From Pseudomonadota bacterium (lineage in GTDB: Bacteria; Pseudomonadota; Gammaproteobacteria; Acidiferrobacterales; Acidiferrobacteraceae): a stretch of DNA of 46,290 nucleotides. A program made the translations under genes and the position numbers. Numbering within the stretch: position 1 is the stretch's first letter; every line of letters begins with the position of its first letter. The notes under the pieces were generated by a model that saw nothing but the letters and a program-made list of their open reading frames with translations, was not told where the DNA came from and searched no databases. This document shows, in pieces, positions 37,250-44,546 of the stretch. Location of the stretch: assembly GCA_021784755.1 (NCBI GenBank), contig JAJYHM010000066.1, positions 1 through 46,290 of the forward strand. Reading direction: 5' to 3'.

Positions 37250-37556
37250 AAACCTGTTCCTCCGAGCACCCTATGCCACCGAGTTGGCGACACGCACCGG
37301 GCCGCCTGTCTCCGAGGGCCTCTCGACACTATCACAAGAGGCGGCCACGTGCAGTCCTCCTCCCCCTATGACCATCCGAAGACAAAAGCCTGCCTGCCAC
37401 ACTGTGTCCTATGGAAAGGCTCGGGGCTCGATCACAGCAGTCGATCGCGCCTTTCCGCAACCCCCCAAAATAGGAGACCTTCATGGCCTAGAACCGATAC
37501 GCGGCGCTTCCTGCATCGACCCTTGCGCCCTCTCACCAATCGCCGGTGCCGCCTCC
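37250..37556. other. Intergenic region upstream of cysC
   Basis: No supported gene or RNA is seen. The part next to 37249 holds the cysC ribosome binding site and presumably its promoter. Confidence 0.45.
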
Positions 37557-38087
37557 ATGACCCCTACCCAGGCGTTCTTACATCTCCCGGAACGTAAGGG
37601 CCTACCCGCCGTGCAAGCACGCTTGGTGGCACTGGTCGCGAGTCACCACGACCACGGCCCGGCCCTGCGGCCTCTCCTTACCGGCATCCACGGGATGCGG
37701 CGTTTTCCCGCACATTATTATTCACACGGCACGTCAAAGGGTCCGGTGCGGGGCGGGCTCACCCGCGTTCTGACGAGCGCTTTTGCCAGTCACTCACTCC
37801 GGGCCCGCGCCCGTACAGAGCGCGGCAGGCGCCTACACGCATGCGGTGGCCCAAGGCGCGCCGCCACAGGCCACTCCCCAGCACTGGTGTCGGCCTGGTG
37901 TCACGGGGTCGCGGCACCGCGCCTCACGGCGCTCGTGGCCACCTATTTGCGCCGCTACAAGGCCGGGGCAAGCGCAGAACGCATCCCACAATACCAAGAG
38001 TACGCTCTCACGCCACGGCCTCTGGATGTCAGCCCGGCCCCCGGCGCGCGAGCCTTCTTCAGCGATCGATGCTCGGACGCTCGATGA
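37557..38087 (+). CDS. Doubtful hypothetical protein
   Basis: This is a 176-codon frame beginning MTPTQAFLHLPERKGLPAVQARL. It is rich in arginine, alanine and histidine and has no motif. There is no ribosome binding site before the ATG, and it overlaps the last 29 bases of the exported protein gene on the other strand. Third-position GC is moderate. It could be a real short gene or non-coding; the 800 bases otherwise hold nothing I can name. Confidence 0.25.
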   Translation: MTPTQAFLHLPERKGLPAVQARLVALVASHHDHGPALRPLLTGIHGMRRFPAHYYSHGTSKGPVRGGLTRVLTSAFASHSLRARARTERGRRLHACGGPRRAATGHSPALVSAWCHGVAAPRLTALVATYLRRYKAGASAERIPQYQEYALTPRPLDVSPAPGARAFFSDRCSDAR

Positions 38088-38508
38088 CCGGACGATCGAT
38101 CTCGGGACGCCCAAGCTCAGGGCGCTCGATCTCTGGTCGTTGAATCTCAGGGCGCTCGATCTTCGGCTGCATCTCTTCCGGCCGATCAGAGGAGGGATCG
38201 ATACCGGTAGGATTGAGATCGCTGTGCTCATCACCGACATCAGGGTCGGCAGGCTCCGTAGTCGGCGTGCTCGTATCAATCCGCTGGAAGTGATCCTGGC
38301 TCGCATCTGACGTGGCGTACCGCACCGTCAGGCCCTTCGAATACTCGAACCGAGCCTGATCGCGCGTAAGCGCCGCATCCCGCGGCACGCCCACCGTGGC
38401 GGCACCGCTGACTGCCGCGTAAGCCTCGTCATTCCCGTGGTTCGCTGCCACGGCACCCGCACTCAGTCCCACCGACAAGATCGCAACCGCCAATACACGC
38501 GTCGTCAT
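38059..38508 (-). CDS. Small exported protein with C-terminal IxRPE pentad repeats
   Basis: This 149-residue protein is of unknown family. A signal peptide (TTRVLAVAILSVGLSAGAVAA) precedes a mature part of about 128 residues with no cysteine. The middle is polar and acidic. The last 34 residues are seven copies of a five-residue unit: KIERP, EIQRP, EIERP, ELGRP, EIDRP, VIERP, SIDR. Such regular Pro/charge repeats form extended, non-globular tails. ATG 38508 has GAGAGGAT upstream; longer frames lack a signal at the start. It is divergent from the DUF6502-DUF5666 pair, whose second product ends in related pentads. Periplasmic or surface location is inferred; function unknown. Confidence 0.72.
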   Translation of the reverse strand: MTTRVLAVAILSVGLSAGAVAANHGNDEAYAAVSGAATVGVPRDAALTRDQARFEYSKGLTVRYATSDASQDHFQRIDTSTPTTEPADPDVGDEHSDLNPTGIDPSSDRPEEMQPKIERPEIQRPEIERPELGRPEIDRPVIERPSIDR

Positions 38509-38587
38509 GGCTATCCTCTCCAAAACATTGCTTCGTCCCTTCCGAGCCGCCGACATGGGGGCGCCGCTCGAGCCTGCCCTTATTGTA

Positions 38588-38604
38588 GTGGGAACTTTTC
38601 CCAC
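38588..38604. promoter_or_regulatory. 17-bp inverted repeat in the divergent promoter region, candidate operator
   Basis: GTGGGAA-CTT-TTCCCAC is a perfect 7-bp inverted repeat with a three-base spacer. It lies midway between the two divergent starts (38508 minus, 38665 plus). Position and symmetry suggest a dimeric repressor or activator site serving both sides; the DUF6502 protein is a possible binder. As RNA it would fold as a short stem with no T-run. Confidence 0.5.
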
Positions 38605-38664
38605 GTCAAGTCTTGTGGCATACTTGCGACCCATGTGCCTTCTTATCCGACGGTCGCATCGCCC

Positions 38665-39471
38665 GTGAACGCTCCCTTCCAGCGCGCCATGAGCCGCTTA
38701 TTGCGCCCACTGGTCGGTTATGCCATCAGCCAGGGATTCACGTTCACGGCCTTCGCCGAGCTCCTGAAGACCTTGTACATGGACGAGGCGCTTGCGCGCG
38801 CAACCCACCGGCCGCCCACCGGAAGCGACCTCAGCTTGATGACCGGTATTCATAGAAAGGATGTGAAGCGCCTGCGTGCCCTGGTCGCTCAGGGAGCACC
38901 CCCTTCAGCACTTGGGCGCGGAACCCATATCGCCGCGCAACTTATCGCCGCCTGGACTACGGGGGAAGATACCCACGACACCTCCGGCACACTACTCAGT
39001 CTTCCGCTCCATGGCGAAAACGGCCCCAGCATCGAAACCTTGACGCGGCGCATCAAGGCCGACATGCGCCCGCGCGCCATCCTCGATGAACTGGTACGGG
39101 CACGCGCCGTGCGCATCGACGACGCCGGGCGCGCTCATCTACTGCGCACCGCCTATGTTCCGGACATCCCGGAAGAAAAGCTCGATTTCCTGGCCCATAA
39201 CGTTGGCGACCACATGGCATGCGCCTTCCATAATCTGACCGGCAAGCCCCCATTCCTCGAGCGGGCTCTCTTTCTGGATGCGCTCCCGGCGGAAGCAGCC
39301 GATCATGCGCGACCGCACATCGAGGCGGCCGCCAACGTCCTGCTGCAGAACCTGCATCGGGAACTGAATCCCCTTGAATGCGCCGACAAGGCAGTGCCGG
39401 GCGCACGACGTATGCGCGTGGGGATTTACTACTACGAAGACGCGGCCCTACCCCAGGAGCGCGGATCATGA
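38665..39471 (+). CDS. DUF6502-family protein, possible DNA-binding regulator
   Basis: This 268-residue soluble protein belongs to the DUF6502 family. The N-terminal 70 residues look like a winged-helix region: RLLRPLVGYAISQGFTFTAFAELLKTLYM, then SDLSLMTGIHRKDVKRLRAL, where the second part resembles a recognition helix. The rest is helical with no known motif. GTG 38665 is preferred as it supplies the short lead before the conserved part; ATG 38689 is an alternative. Neither has a good ribosome binding site. It overlaps the DUF5666 gene by ATGA, so the two are coupled. DUF6502 and DUF5666 genes are known neighbours in proteobacteria, but the function is not described to my knowledge. The adjacent inverted repeat makes autoregulation plausible. 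Confidence 0.8.
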   Translation: MNAPFQRAMSRLLRPLVGYAISQGFTFTAFAELLKTLYMDEALARATHRPPTGSDLSLMTGIHRKDVKRLRALVAQGAPPSALGRGTHIAAQLIAAWTTGEDTHDTSGTLLSLPLHGENGPSIETLTRRIKADMRPRAILDELVRARAVRIDDAGRAHLLRTAYVPDIPEEKLDFLAHNVGDHMACAFHNLTGKPPFLERALFLDALPAEAADHARPHIEAAANVLLQNLHRELNPLECADKAVPGARRMRVGIYYYEDAALPQERGS

Positions 39472-40574
39472 GCCTCACCGCGACCTTCCTCCGCCGCGTA
39501 ACACTCATCGGCCTGCTCGCGGGCCTCGTAAGCGGCTTCGCTGGGCCACGCGGCGGCATAGGCGGGACGGGGGCTGTGCGTGGCGGGATCGGGGGCACGG
39601 GCATCACCGCCATCGGCGTCATCCAGCGATTCGGAAGCATTTACGTAAACGGCGCCGAATACCTGCTCTCACCCAAGACGCACTATTGGGTCGATGGGCG
39701 ACGCGCGAGCGTGGACGCCCTGCATCGCGGACAGGACGTCTTCGTCGACGCCCTCCTGCAAGGAGGGCGCCCGACGGCCGACAACGTCCGCGTGCAGCAC
39801 GCCCTCATCGGACTCGTGGAGGCCATTGCCGCTGACGGCCGGCAAGTACGGATCCTTGGGCAAAACATTCAGGTAAGTGCGCGTGCGCTCGCCCGCCTCG
39901 AACACACGGAACACACCCATCCGGCCCTCGGCATGGACCTCGCCGTGAGCGCGGGCTCCCCCGCATCCGGCCGCTGGATCGCCACGCGTATCCGCGCCCT
40001 GCCTCAGCCACATCAAGGACCCGTACAATTCCTCATCCGCGGCACGCTCCGTATGGCCGGACGCCACCACATAACGCTGGCTAAGCGCTCATTCCTCTGG
40101 GTCGGGCCCCAGGCGCCTGAGCATCTCGTGGGGCGCTATGTCGTGGCGCAGGGCTATTATCGCTTCGGCCGTCCCGCAGTCAGCTCCTTGCGGCCCGCCA
40201 CCGGCCTGAAGGACGCGCGGGCGCGCATCTCCATCGCCGGCTACACACGGCGCGCGCACGGTGTCTGGCGCTTCGATGGGCAGACCCTGATCGCCCGCGT
40301 CCGACCCGCACACAACTCCACGCGCCGCCCTACCTTCCTCACAGTCAGGCGCGAGGGGTCGGATCGTTTCGTGGTCTTAAGAGCGATCCCCGGCATTCAT
40401 GTCATGAGCTTCGGCCTTCACCTGCCAGACAAAGCCGCAGAGGGGGTGACGCGCCCTCAGGTCATGCATCCGGCCGTGACGCGCCCGCAGATCATGCATC
40501 CGGCCATGGCACGCCCGCAGATCATGCGCCCCATGGTGATCCGTCCCCAAACCGCGCCGTCGCCGCTCAGCTGA
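39468..40574 (+). CDS. Exported DUF5666 protein with C-terminal RPQ/MHP pentad repeats
   Basis: This 368-residue exported protein has an N-terminal hydrophobic signal (LTATFLRRVTLIGLLAGLVSGFAG). Two GGIGGTG blocks come next, then DUF5666 beta-strand repeats: GVIQRFGSIYVNGAEYLLS, a second FVDALLQGGRPTADNVRV-type unit, and a third around 180-260. The terminal 45 residues are pentads with R/H-P at fixed places: VTRPQ, VMHPA, VTRPQ, IMHPA, MARPQ, IMRPM, VIRPQ. They are encoded by three near-identical 30-bp units. It starts on ATG 39468, overlapping the DUF6502 stop, so dosage should match. DUF5666 domains are small OB-like barrels of unknown role. The tail resembles that of the divergently encoded small exported protein. 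Confidence 0.82.
   Translation: MSLTATFLRRVTLIGLLAGLVSGFAGPRGGIGGTGAVRGGIGGTGITAIGVIQRFGSIYVNGAEYLLSPKTHYWVDGRRASVDALHRGQDVFVDALLQGGRPTADNVRVQHALIGLVEAIAADGRQVRILGQNIQVSARALARLEHTEHTHPALGMDLAVSAGSPASGRWIATRIRALPQPHQGPVQFLIRGTLRMAGRHHITLAKRSFLWVGPQAPEHLVGRYVVAQGYYRFGRPAVSSLRPATGLKDARARISIAGYTRRAHGVWRFDGQTLIARVRPAHNSTRRPTFLTVRREGSDRFVVLRAIPGIHVMSFGLHLPDKAAEGVTRPQVMHPAVTRPQIMHPAMARPQIMRPMVIRPQTAPSPLS
40446..40535 (+). repeat. Three tandem 30-bp units encoding the DUF5666 tail
   Basis: Units start at 40446, 40476 and 40506, each reading roughly (gtg/atg)-xx-cgcccxcag-xtcatgc; a fourth, diverged, begins at 40536. The first two are almost identical. Each unit encodes two pentads. Length change by slippage between strains is expected. 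Confidence 0.85.
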
Positions 40575-40646
40575 TCATTTCCATCGCTCCCGCACACCAT
40601 TGATGTCTGGCGCGGCACCACGGATCGGCGGGGGTCTGGGGTCGCC

Positions 40647-41420
40647 TTAAAAAACGACCTGACCGCCGACGCCGACGCCCAAATTCGCGCTACCGCTACT
40701 TAAACCCTTATCCAGATACACCTGAAAACCGCTGCCCGCGGTCGTGACATTGTAGTTCCAGGCGAGAATCGCATCCGAGGATCCCGCATAGCCTGCCTGC
40801 TCGGATTGGTTGCCGGCATACATCGCCGTAATGATGTTTCGCACTGTCGCCGCGATGCTGACGCCCGCATCGTAGGTCGCGATGTTCTGTAAGTGTTGCC
40901 CCGGAGGGCTCCCCACGAAACGATAGCCAATGTGCGCGAAGGGAAAGACGTTGGCGCCGATGGTCGAATTGAGCCCAAGCCCGACCTCATAGTCATTACG
41001 ACCCGTCCCGAGCCCCTTGGCCGCCGAGGCCGTCCCGAACTTGATCTTGGCGTATGGCACGAGCGCAGGCCTCAGACCCCGTTCCGGGATCACGGTGAAG
41101 TGTCCCGCCAACCACATATCCCCCAGGCCGCTTGCCGTGATCGTCTGGGTATTTTGCGTACGCGCCGACAAGGTTCCGTTCGTGAGCTTGGCGCCGACCG
41201 GCAGATTCGATACCGAGATGTAGGGGATGGTAAATTTGAGTCGCAGCCGCGGCGTTTGATACTGAAGATAGGTCGGATCGTAAAAGATCCCTATGGTCTG
41301 AGGGGTACCGTAGTGGCCCTGGTAATAAGACGGCACATTACCGATCGTCCAAGGGTGGGCCGCCCACGCCGACTGACTCACCACGACCACCCCCAACAAG
41401 GCTACCCTGGCTAAACGCAT
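40647..41420 (-). CDS. Putative outer-membrane beta-barrel protein
   Basis: This 257-residue exported protein has a signal peptide ending AWA-A near residue 21. The mature chain is a series of alternating polar/hydrophobic strands with many Gly, Asn and Tyr (RLRLKFTIPYISVS, DMWLAGHFTVIPE, YEVGLGLNSTIGANVFPFAHIGYRFVG, GFQVYLDKGLSSGSANLGVGVGGQVVF). It ends in phenylalanine, the outer-membrane assembly signature. It resembles small porin-like or 'transporter' proteins of the phenol-degradation MetA-pathway type, but without a decisive motif. ATG 41420 has GGGGAGAG upstream. It is convergent with the DUF5666 gene (72 bases apart), so part of that locus only by position. Confidence 0.7.
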   Translation of the reverse strand: MRLARVALLGVVVVSQSAWAAHPWTIGNVPSYYQGHYGTPQTIGIFYDPTYLQYQTPRLRLKFTIPYISVSNLPVGAKLTNGTLSARTQNTQTITASGLGDMWLAGHFTVIPERGLRPALVPYAKIKFGTASAAKGLGTGRNDYEVGLGLNSTIGANVFPFAHIGYRFVGSPPGQHLQNIATYDAGVSIAATVRNIITAMYAGNQSEQAGYAGSSDAILAWNYNVTTAGSGFQVYLDKGLSSGSANLGVGVGGQVVF

Positions 41421-41579
41421 CAACTCTCCCCTTAATCAATTGTCGCCGCACCCGGCAGGCACGGGCCTGGCGCGACAGTATAACGAGCGCGCTCGCCCGC
41501 GGCACACCCGCACATCTTCCCGCCGAGCCCGTTTCTCTGCGCGTCCGCACCCCGCGCCGACTGCCCCATCCCTGGGCGC

Positions 41580-42041
41580 TTAAGGCGCAGGCACGCCTAA
41601 GCGAATACGATCGAGGAGCGACATGAAGCCGCGGTGGCGTCCCGCGATCGCATCGGCCAGGGTATAGGTATCGAGCTCACCAAGAAATTGCGTCTGAGCG
41701 GCCATCAACATGCCTTTCAGGTGACAGATCGGCGTCAGGCGACAGGCGTTGGTTTGCACGTTGAAGCACTCGACGATATCGAAATTCGCCTCGGTCTGGC
41801 GCACGACCTCCCCGATCCCAATCTGTGCTGCCGCCCGCGCGAGTTTGAGGCCACCTCCCTTTCCTCGTGTGGTCGTGATGAAACCGAGCTGCCCCAGTCT
41901 GTGCACGATCTTCACCAGATGATTGCGGGAGATCCCGTAGAAGCTTGCAATCTCGCTGATGGTCGCGGCCCCCTCCCCCTCCTTCATGCTCAAGTACATC
42001 AGAATGCGCAGGGCATAGTCGCTATAGCGGGTCAGTTGCAA
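41580..42041 (-). CDS. nsrR: NsrR, nitric-oxide-sensing Rrf2-family repressor
   Basis: This 153-residue Fe-S repressor releases DNA when its cluster is nitrosylated. An Rrf2 winged helix spans residues 1-75 (MQLTRYSDYALRILMYL, then SEIASFYGISRNHLVKIVHRL). The three cluster cysteines Cys92, Cys100 and Cys106 lie in ECFNVQTNACRLTPICHLKG, the NsrR pattern rather than that of IscR. Translation begins at TTG 42041, behind a strong GGAGG placed five bases upstream; no ATG fits. It diverges from the haemoglobin gene, and the region between holds a perfect NsrR box, so it likely controls that operon and perhaps itself. Confidence 0.93.
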   Translation of the reverse strand: MQLTRYSDYALRILMYLSMKEGEGAATISEIASFYGISRNHLVKIVHRLGQLGFITTTRGKGGGLKLARAAAQIGIGEVVRQTEANFDIVECFNVQTNACRLTPICHLKGMLMAAQTQFLGELDTYTLADAIAGRHRGFMSLLDRIRLGVPAP

Positions 42042-42110
42042 GGCCTCCTCCTATCGACACGCGACGATGACCGCGCCGCACCGAGGCATCAAACCACCAT
42101 GGAATGATAT

Positions 42111-42138
42111 TTGACAAAACAAAGTTTCTTACCATAGT
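42111..42138 (+). promoter_or_regulatory. Sigma-70-like promoter candidate upstream of the globin operon
   Basis: TTGACA (42111-42116), 16 bases, then CATAGT (42133-42138). It points toward the globin gene and would put transcription start near 42145, upstream of the stem-loop and NsrR box. A nearer promoter overlapping the box is equally possible. Confidence 0.35.
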
Positions 42139-42146
42139 GTACGGGC

Positions 42147-42188
42147 ATACCCGCCAAACGCTGTTAGGGCCCCGGCCCTGGCGGGTAT
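42147..42188. promoter_or_regulatory. Nested inverted repeat between nsrR and the globin gene
   Basis: ATACCCGCCA (42147-42156) pairs perfectly with TGGCGGGTAT (42179-42188). The loop contains AGGGCC (42166-42171), which can pair with the GGCCC that follows at 42174-42178. It lies just upstream of the NsrR box, with no T-run. It could be a DNA cruciform or regulator site, or a leader structure; its role is unknown. Confidence 0.5.
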
Positions 42189-42196
42189 ATCCCACA

Positions 42197-42221
42197 AAAG
42201 ATGTATACAGTATACATCTTT
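42197..42221. promoter_or_regulatory. NsrR box, perfect 12-1-12 palindrome
   Basis: AAAGATGTATAC (42197-42208), one central A, then its exact reverse complement GTATACATCTTT (42210-42221). The NsrR consensus is an 11-1-11 inverted repeat built on AAGATGyATTT, so the outer AAGATGTAT half-sites fit and symmetry is complete. It ends 25 bases before the globin start codon, with nsrR divergent on the other side. Confidence 0.9.
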
Positions 42222-42246
42222 CCTTATCAGAGCGACGAGGAACGAC

Positions 42247-42615
42247 ATGGCTCAGGCATTATTTCAAAAAATCGGCGGCGAACCCGCGGTCAACGCGGCT
42301 GTGGACATCTTCTACCGTAAGGTCCTGGCCGATGACCGCGTCAATGGCTTCTTCGATGACGTCGACATGGAACGGCAGGCCGCCAAACAGAGGGCGTTTT
42401 TGACCATGGCCTTCGGGGGCCCGAACAACTACACCGGCGCCGACATGCGGCGCGGACACGCCCATCTCGTCACGCGCGGTCTGAACGACCAGCATTTCGA
42501 CATCATCGTCGAACATCTGGCCGCCACGCTGAAAGAGCTGAACGTAGCCCAGGATAATATCGACCAGGTGGCCGCCATCTGCGAGTCCACCCGTAAGGAC
42601 ATCCTCGGCCGTTAA
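42247..42615 (+). CDS. Group I truncated haemoglobin (TrHbN-type)
   Basis: This 122-residue haem protein of the two-over-two fold likely binds oxygen and oxidises nitric oxide to nitrate. Tyr23 in DIFYRKVLADD is the B10 tyrosine typical of NO-dioxygenating TrHbN. The proximal histidine is His71 in DMRRGHAHLV, and the FGGPNNYTG turn at 56-64 is the family's signature. GAGGAA lies seven bases before the ATG. The gene follows the NsrR box and precedes a flavin/2Fe-2S reductase by 17 bases. Together they supply the haem and the electron-feeding halves that flavohaemoglobin Hmp carries on one chain. That pairing is inferred from order and regulation. Confidence 0.94.
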   Translation: MAQALFQKIGGEPAVNAAVDIFYRKVLADDRVNGFFDDVDMERQAAKQRAFLTMAFGGPNNYTGADMRRGHAHLVTRGLNDQHFDIIVEHLAATLKELNVAQDNIDQVAAICESTRKDILGR

Positions 42616-42632
42616 GCGTTTTGGAGACCCCC

Positions 42633-43604
42633 ATGCCCGAGATCTTATTGGACGACAAGACCTACGTGAGCGCGGTCGGCGAAACTGTCCTCGACACCCT
42701 GACCCGCAGCGGAGCGACTGTTCCCTCCTCGTGCCACAGAGGCATCTGCCAGACCTGCCTCATGCGCGCCATCGACGGTTCGGTCTCTGCAGAATCCCAA
42801 AAGGGCTTGAAAGACACCTTGCGGATTCGCGGGTATTTCCTGGCGTGCCAGTGCACACCTACGGAAACGCTCCGCATCGAGCGGCTAGGGGCCGAGGCGC
42901 GACGATTGGCAGCGACGGTGCGCGCGATCACGCCGCTCAACCACGAAATCGTCTTGGTCGCTCTTGAATGCTCGGATATGGGGGACTACCGCGCCGGTCA
43001 ATTCATTAACGTATTCAAAGACGAGGGCTTAAGCCGCAGTTACTCGCTCGCAAGCGCGCCCGGTATCGATCCGCATCTGACGTTGCATGTGCGCAAGATC
43101 GAAGAGGGTCGCGTCAGCGGATGGATCCATGGAGCGCTACAGGTGGGCGACCATGTGACCATAAGCCAGCCGCTCGGTGAGTGCTTTTATCTGCCGTCGG
43201 ACCCCGAACAGCCGCTTCTGCTCATGGGGACAGGATCGGGATTGGCTCCGCTCTACGGCATCATCCGCGACGCCCTGCATCACGGGCACCGTGGCCCCAT
43301 TCACCTTTATCACGGGAGCCGCCACAAAGACGGGTTGTACCTGATCAACGAACTCCGCGCCCTCGCTCACAAACACGCAAGTGTCCATTACCACCCCTGC
43401 GTTTCACGCGAAGAGCCGTCTGAAGACCTGAGGCGCGGGCGCGTCGTGGACATTGCCCTAAGCGATCTGACAGGGCTTGGGGACTTCCGCGTGTTCCTCT
43501 GCGGCCATCCCGACATGGTGCAGTCGGCCAAAAAGCGTCTGTACCTAGCAGGTGCCTCGCTGAAGAACATATACGCCGACGCCTTCATCCGAAGCGCCGC
43601 CTAA
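42633..43604 (+). CDS. 2Fe-2S / FAD / NAD(P)H oxidoreductase, globin-linked reductase
   Basis: This 323-residue electron-transfer protein starts with a plant-type 2Fe-2S ferredoxin domain (residues 1-80; Cys34, Cys39, Cys42 and Cys72 in CHRGICQTC and FLACQC). An FAD-binding ferredoxin-reductase barrel follows (85-190, with SRSYSLASAPG). A NAD(P)-binding domain ends it (195-323, GTGSGLAPLYG and FLCGHPDMV). This order matches reductases of ring-hydroxylating and monooxygenase systems. Here it follows a truncated haemoglobin under an NsrR box, so it is the likely electron donor to that globin. ATG 42633 has GGAG six bases upstream; a TTG at 42621 is rejected. Confidence 0.92.
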   Translation: MPEILLDDKTYVSAVGETVLDTLTRSGATVPSSCHRGICQTCLMRAIDGSVSAESQKGLKDTLRIRGYFLACQCTPTETLRIERLGAEARRLAATVRAITPLNHEIVLVALECSDMGDYRAGQFINVFKDEGLSRSYSLASAPGIDPHLTLHVRKIEEGRVSGWIHGALQVGDHVTISQPLGECFYLPSDPEQPLLLMGTGSGLAPLYGIIRDALHHGHRGPIHLYHGSRHKDGLYLINELRALAHKHASVHYHPCVSREEPSEDLRRGRVVDIALSDLTGLGDFRVFLCGHPDMVQSAKKRLYLAGASLKNIYADAFIRSAA

Positions 43605-43656
43605 GGCCACACCCAGAGGCCGCGCGGCCCCTGCGCCGTGAGGCGCGCGTAGCCCC

Positions 43657-43986
43657 TCAACGACGGCCGATGGCGCCCAGCAAGCGATAGACCAGAAAGC
43701 CCGCCACCGCCGCCACCGCGAGTTCCTCGCCTAGCCGCCAGACATCGATGCTCCGCGCCGCCGGGAACACGGGTGGCGGGGGCGCCCATACGAACGCATA
43801 GACGAGCGGCGCACGCAAGTGAAACCCCTCGAAATTCGTCCACACGTTACTCCATGGGGGATAAAGGCAGAGACCCGCCATAAGGAGCGCCACGAACACG
43901 AGCCACACAGTCTGCGAGTTCGTCCGCGCAGACACCTGCCGGGGCCGCCGCGCGGCGGGCTTACGAAAGGATTTCCGTGTCGTCAT
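43657..43986 (-). CDS. Small hypothetical membrane protein
   Basis: This is a 109-residue protein with a strongly basic N-terminus (TTRKSFRKPAARRPRQ). It has two hydrophobic helices, near residues 28-46 (VWLVFVALLMAGLCLYPPW) and 88-105 (AVAAVAGFLVYRLLG). A proline-rich loop (VWAPPPPVFP) lies between. Its start lies 26 bases inside the end of the cupin gene on the same strand, so the two are likely co-translated. No family is recognised. ATG 43986 is chosen because an upstream frame to 44022 would extend further into the cupin gene with no ribosome binding site. Confidence 0.6.
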   Translation of the reverse strand: MTTRKSFRKPAARRPRQVSARTNSQTVWLVFVALLMAGLCLYPPWSNVWTNFEGFHLRAPLVYAFVWAPPPPVFPAARSIDVWRLGEELAVAAVAGFLVYRLLGAIGRR

Positions 43987-44332
43987 GGCGATAAGGGGGC
44001 GTGCAACAACAAAGAATGACAAGCGGGGCCTCAGCCGACGCGCTTACGCGATGCGCCATCCCCGGCGAAATATGGACGGTATCCCCGGCCCGAACCACAA
44101 AATGGCGTAGTCCGAGATCCATGACGCCCGATCCACTCAGAACGTGATAGACCTCTTCGGCGCAAACATGCCGATGCAGGCGCGTCTGTTCTCCCGCGGG
44201 AACGGTCGCGCGCGCAAGGCTCAAGGCACCCGTCCCGTGATAGTCGGGATGCCATAGCTCACAGATCTCGGACCCATCTTTCGTCACATACGCCGCGCGC
44301 GCCGCACACGGACCCCATTCCGCTCTATCCAT
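43961..44332 (-). CDS. Cupin-domain protein
   Basis: This 123-residue single cupin is a small beta-barrel, often metal-binding. Motif 1 is visible as RLHRHVCAEEVYHVLSGSGVMDLG (residues 52-75: His53, His55, Glu59 or Glu60, and His63) and motif 2 as VHISPGMAHRVSA (His98). The metal set His-His-Glu-His is therefore likely intact. A CCC run (residues 108-110, ILCCCTPPY) near the C-terminus is unusual. Cupins of this size include isomerases, dioxygenases and sugar-binding proteins; no substrate can be given. It is divergent from the MFS gene and overlaps the small membrane-protein gene. Confidence 0.85.
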   Translation of the reverse strand: MDRAEWGPCAARAAYVTKDGSEICELWHPDYHGTGALSLARATVPAGEQTRLHRHVCAEEVYHVLSGSGVMDLGLRHFVVRAGDTVHISPGMAHRVSASAEAPLVILCCCTPPYRHDDTEILS

Positions 44333-44546
44333 GACGCCATTCTATCGACAAAGACCCCTCCTTGTCCCGCCCGTCCTCGCCCCCCGCGCCCTCAGGTCCG
44401 CCAACCCGACCGAGAGTTGTGTCGCGGGCGAACTGGGACGCAGCCCGGCCCTTAAAGTCCTCCCGCAGGCACACACGCGCCTCATAGGGCATACTTCCCC
44501 GAAAGGACAGAATCCCGCACCACGCGGCACGGGCCCGGGAGATTTC

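Noticed and set aside
38062-38163. Short repeated DNA units as a possible CRISPR array
   Set aside because: Period is 15 bp, within a reading frame, without unique spacers; it encodes pentapeptide repeats.
37833-38306. 157-codon minus-strand frame inside the exported protein gene
   Set aside because: It is out of frame with the signal-peptide protein and arginine/serine-rich; a shadow of the pentad-repeat gene.
38607-38634. Sigma-54-like TGGCA...TTGC near the DUF6502 promoter
   Set aside because: The GG-to-GC distance is seven bases rather than the required ten.
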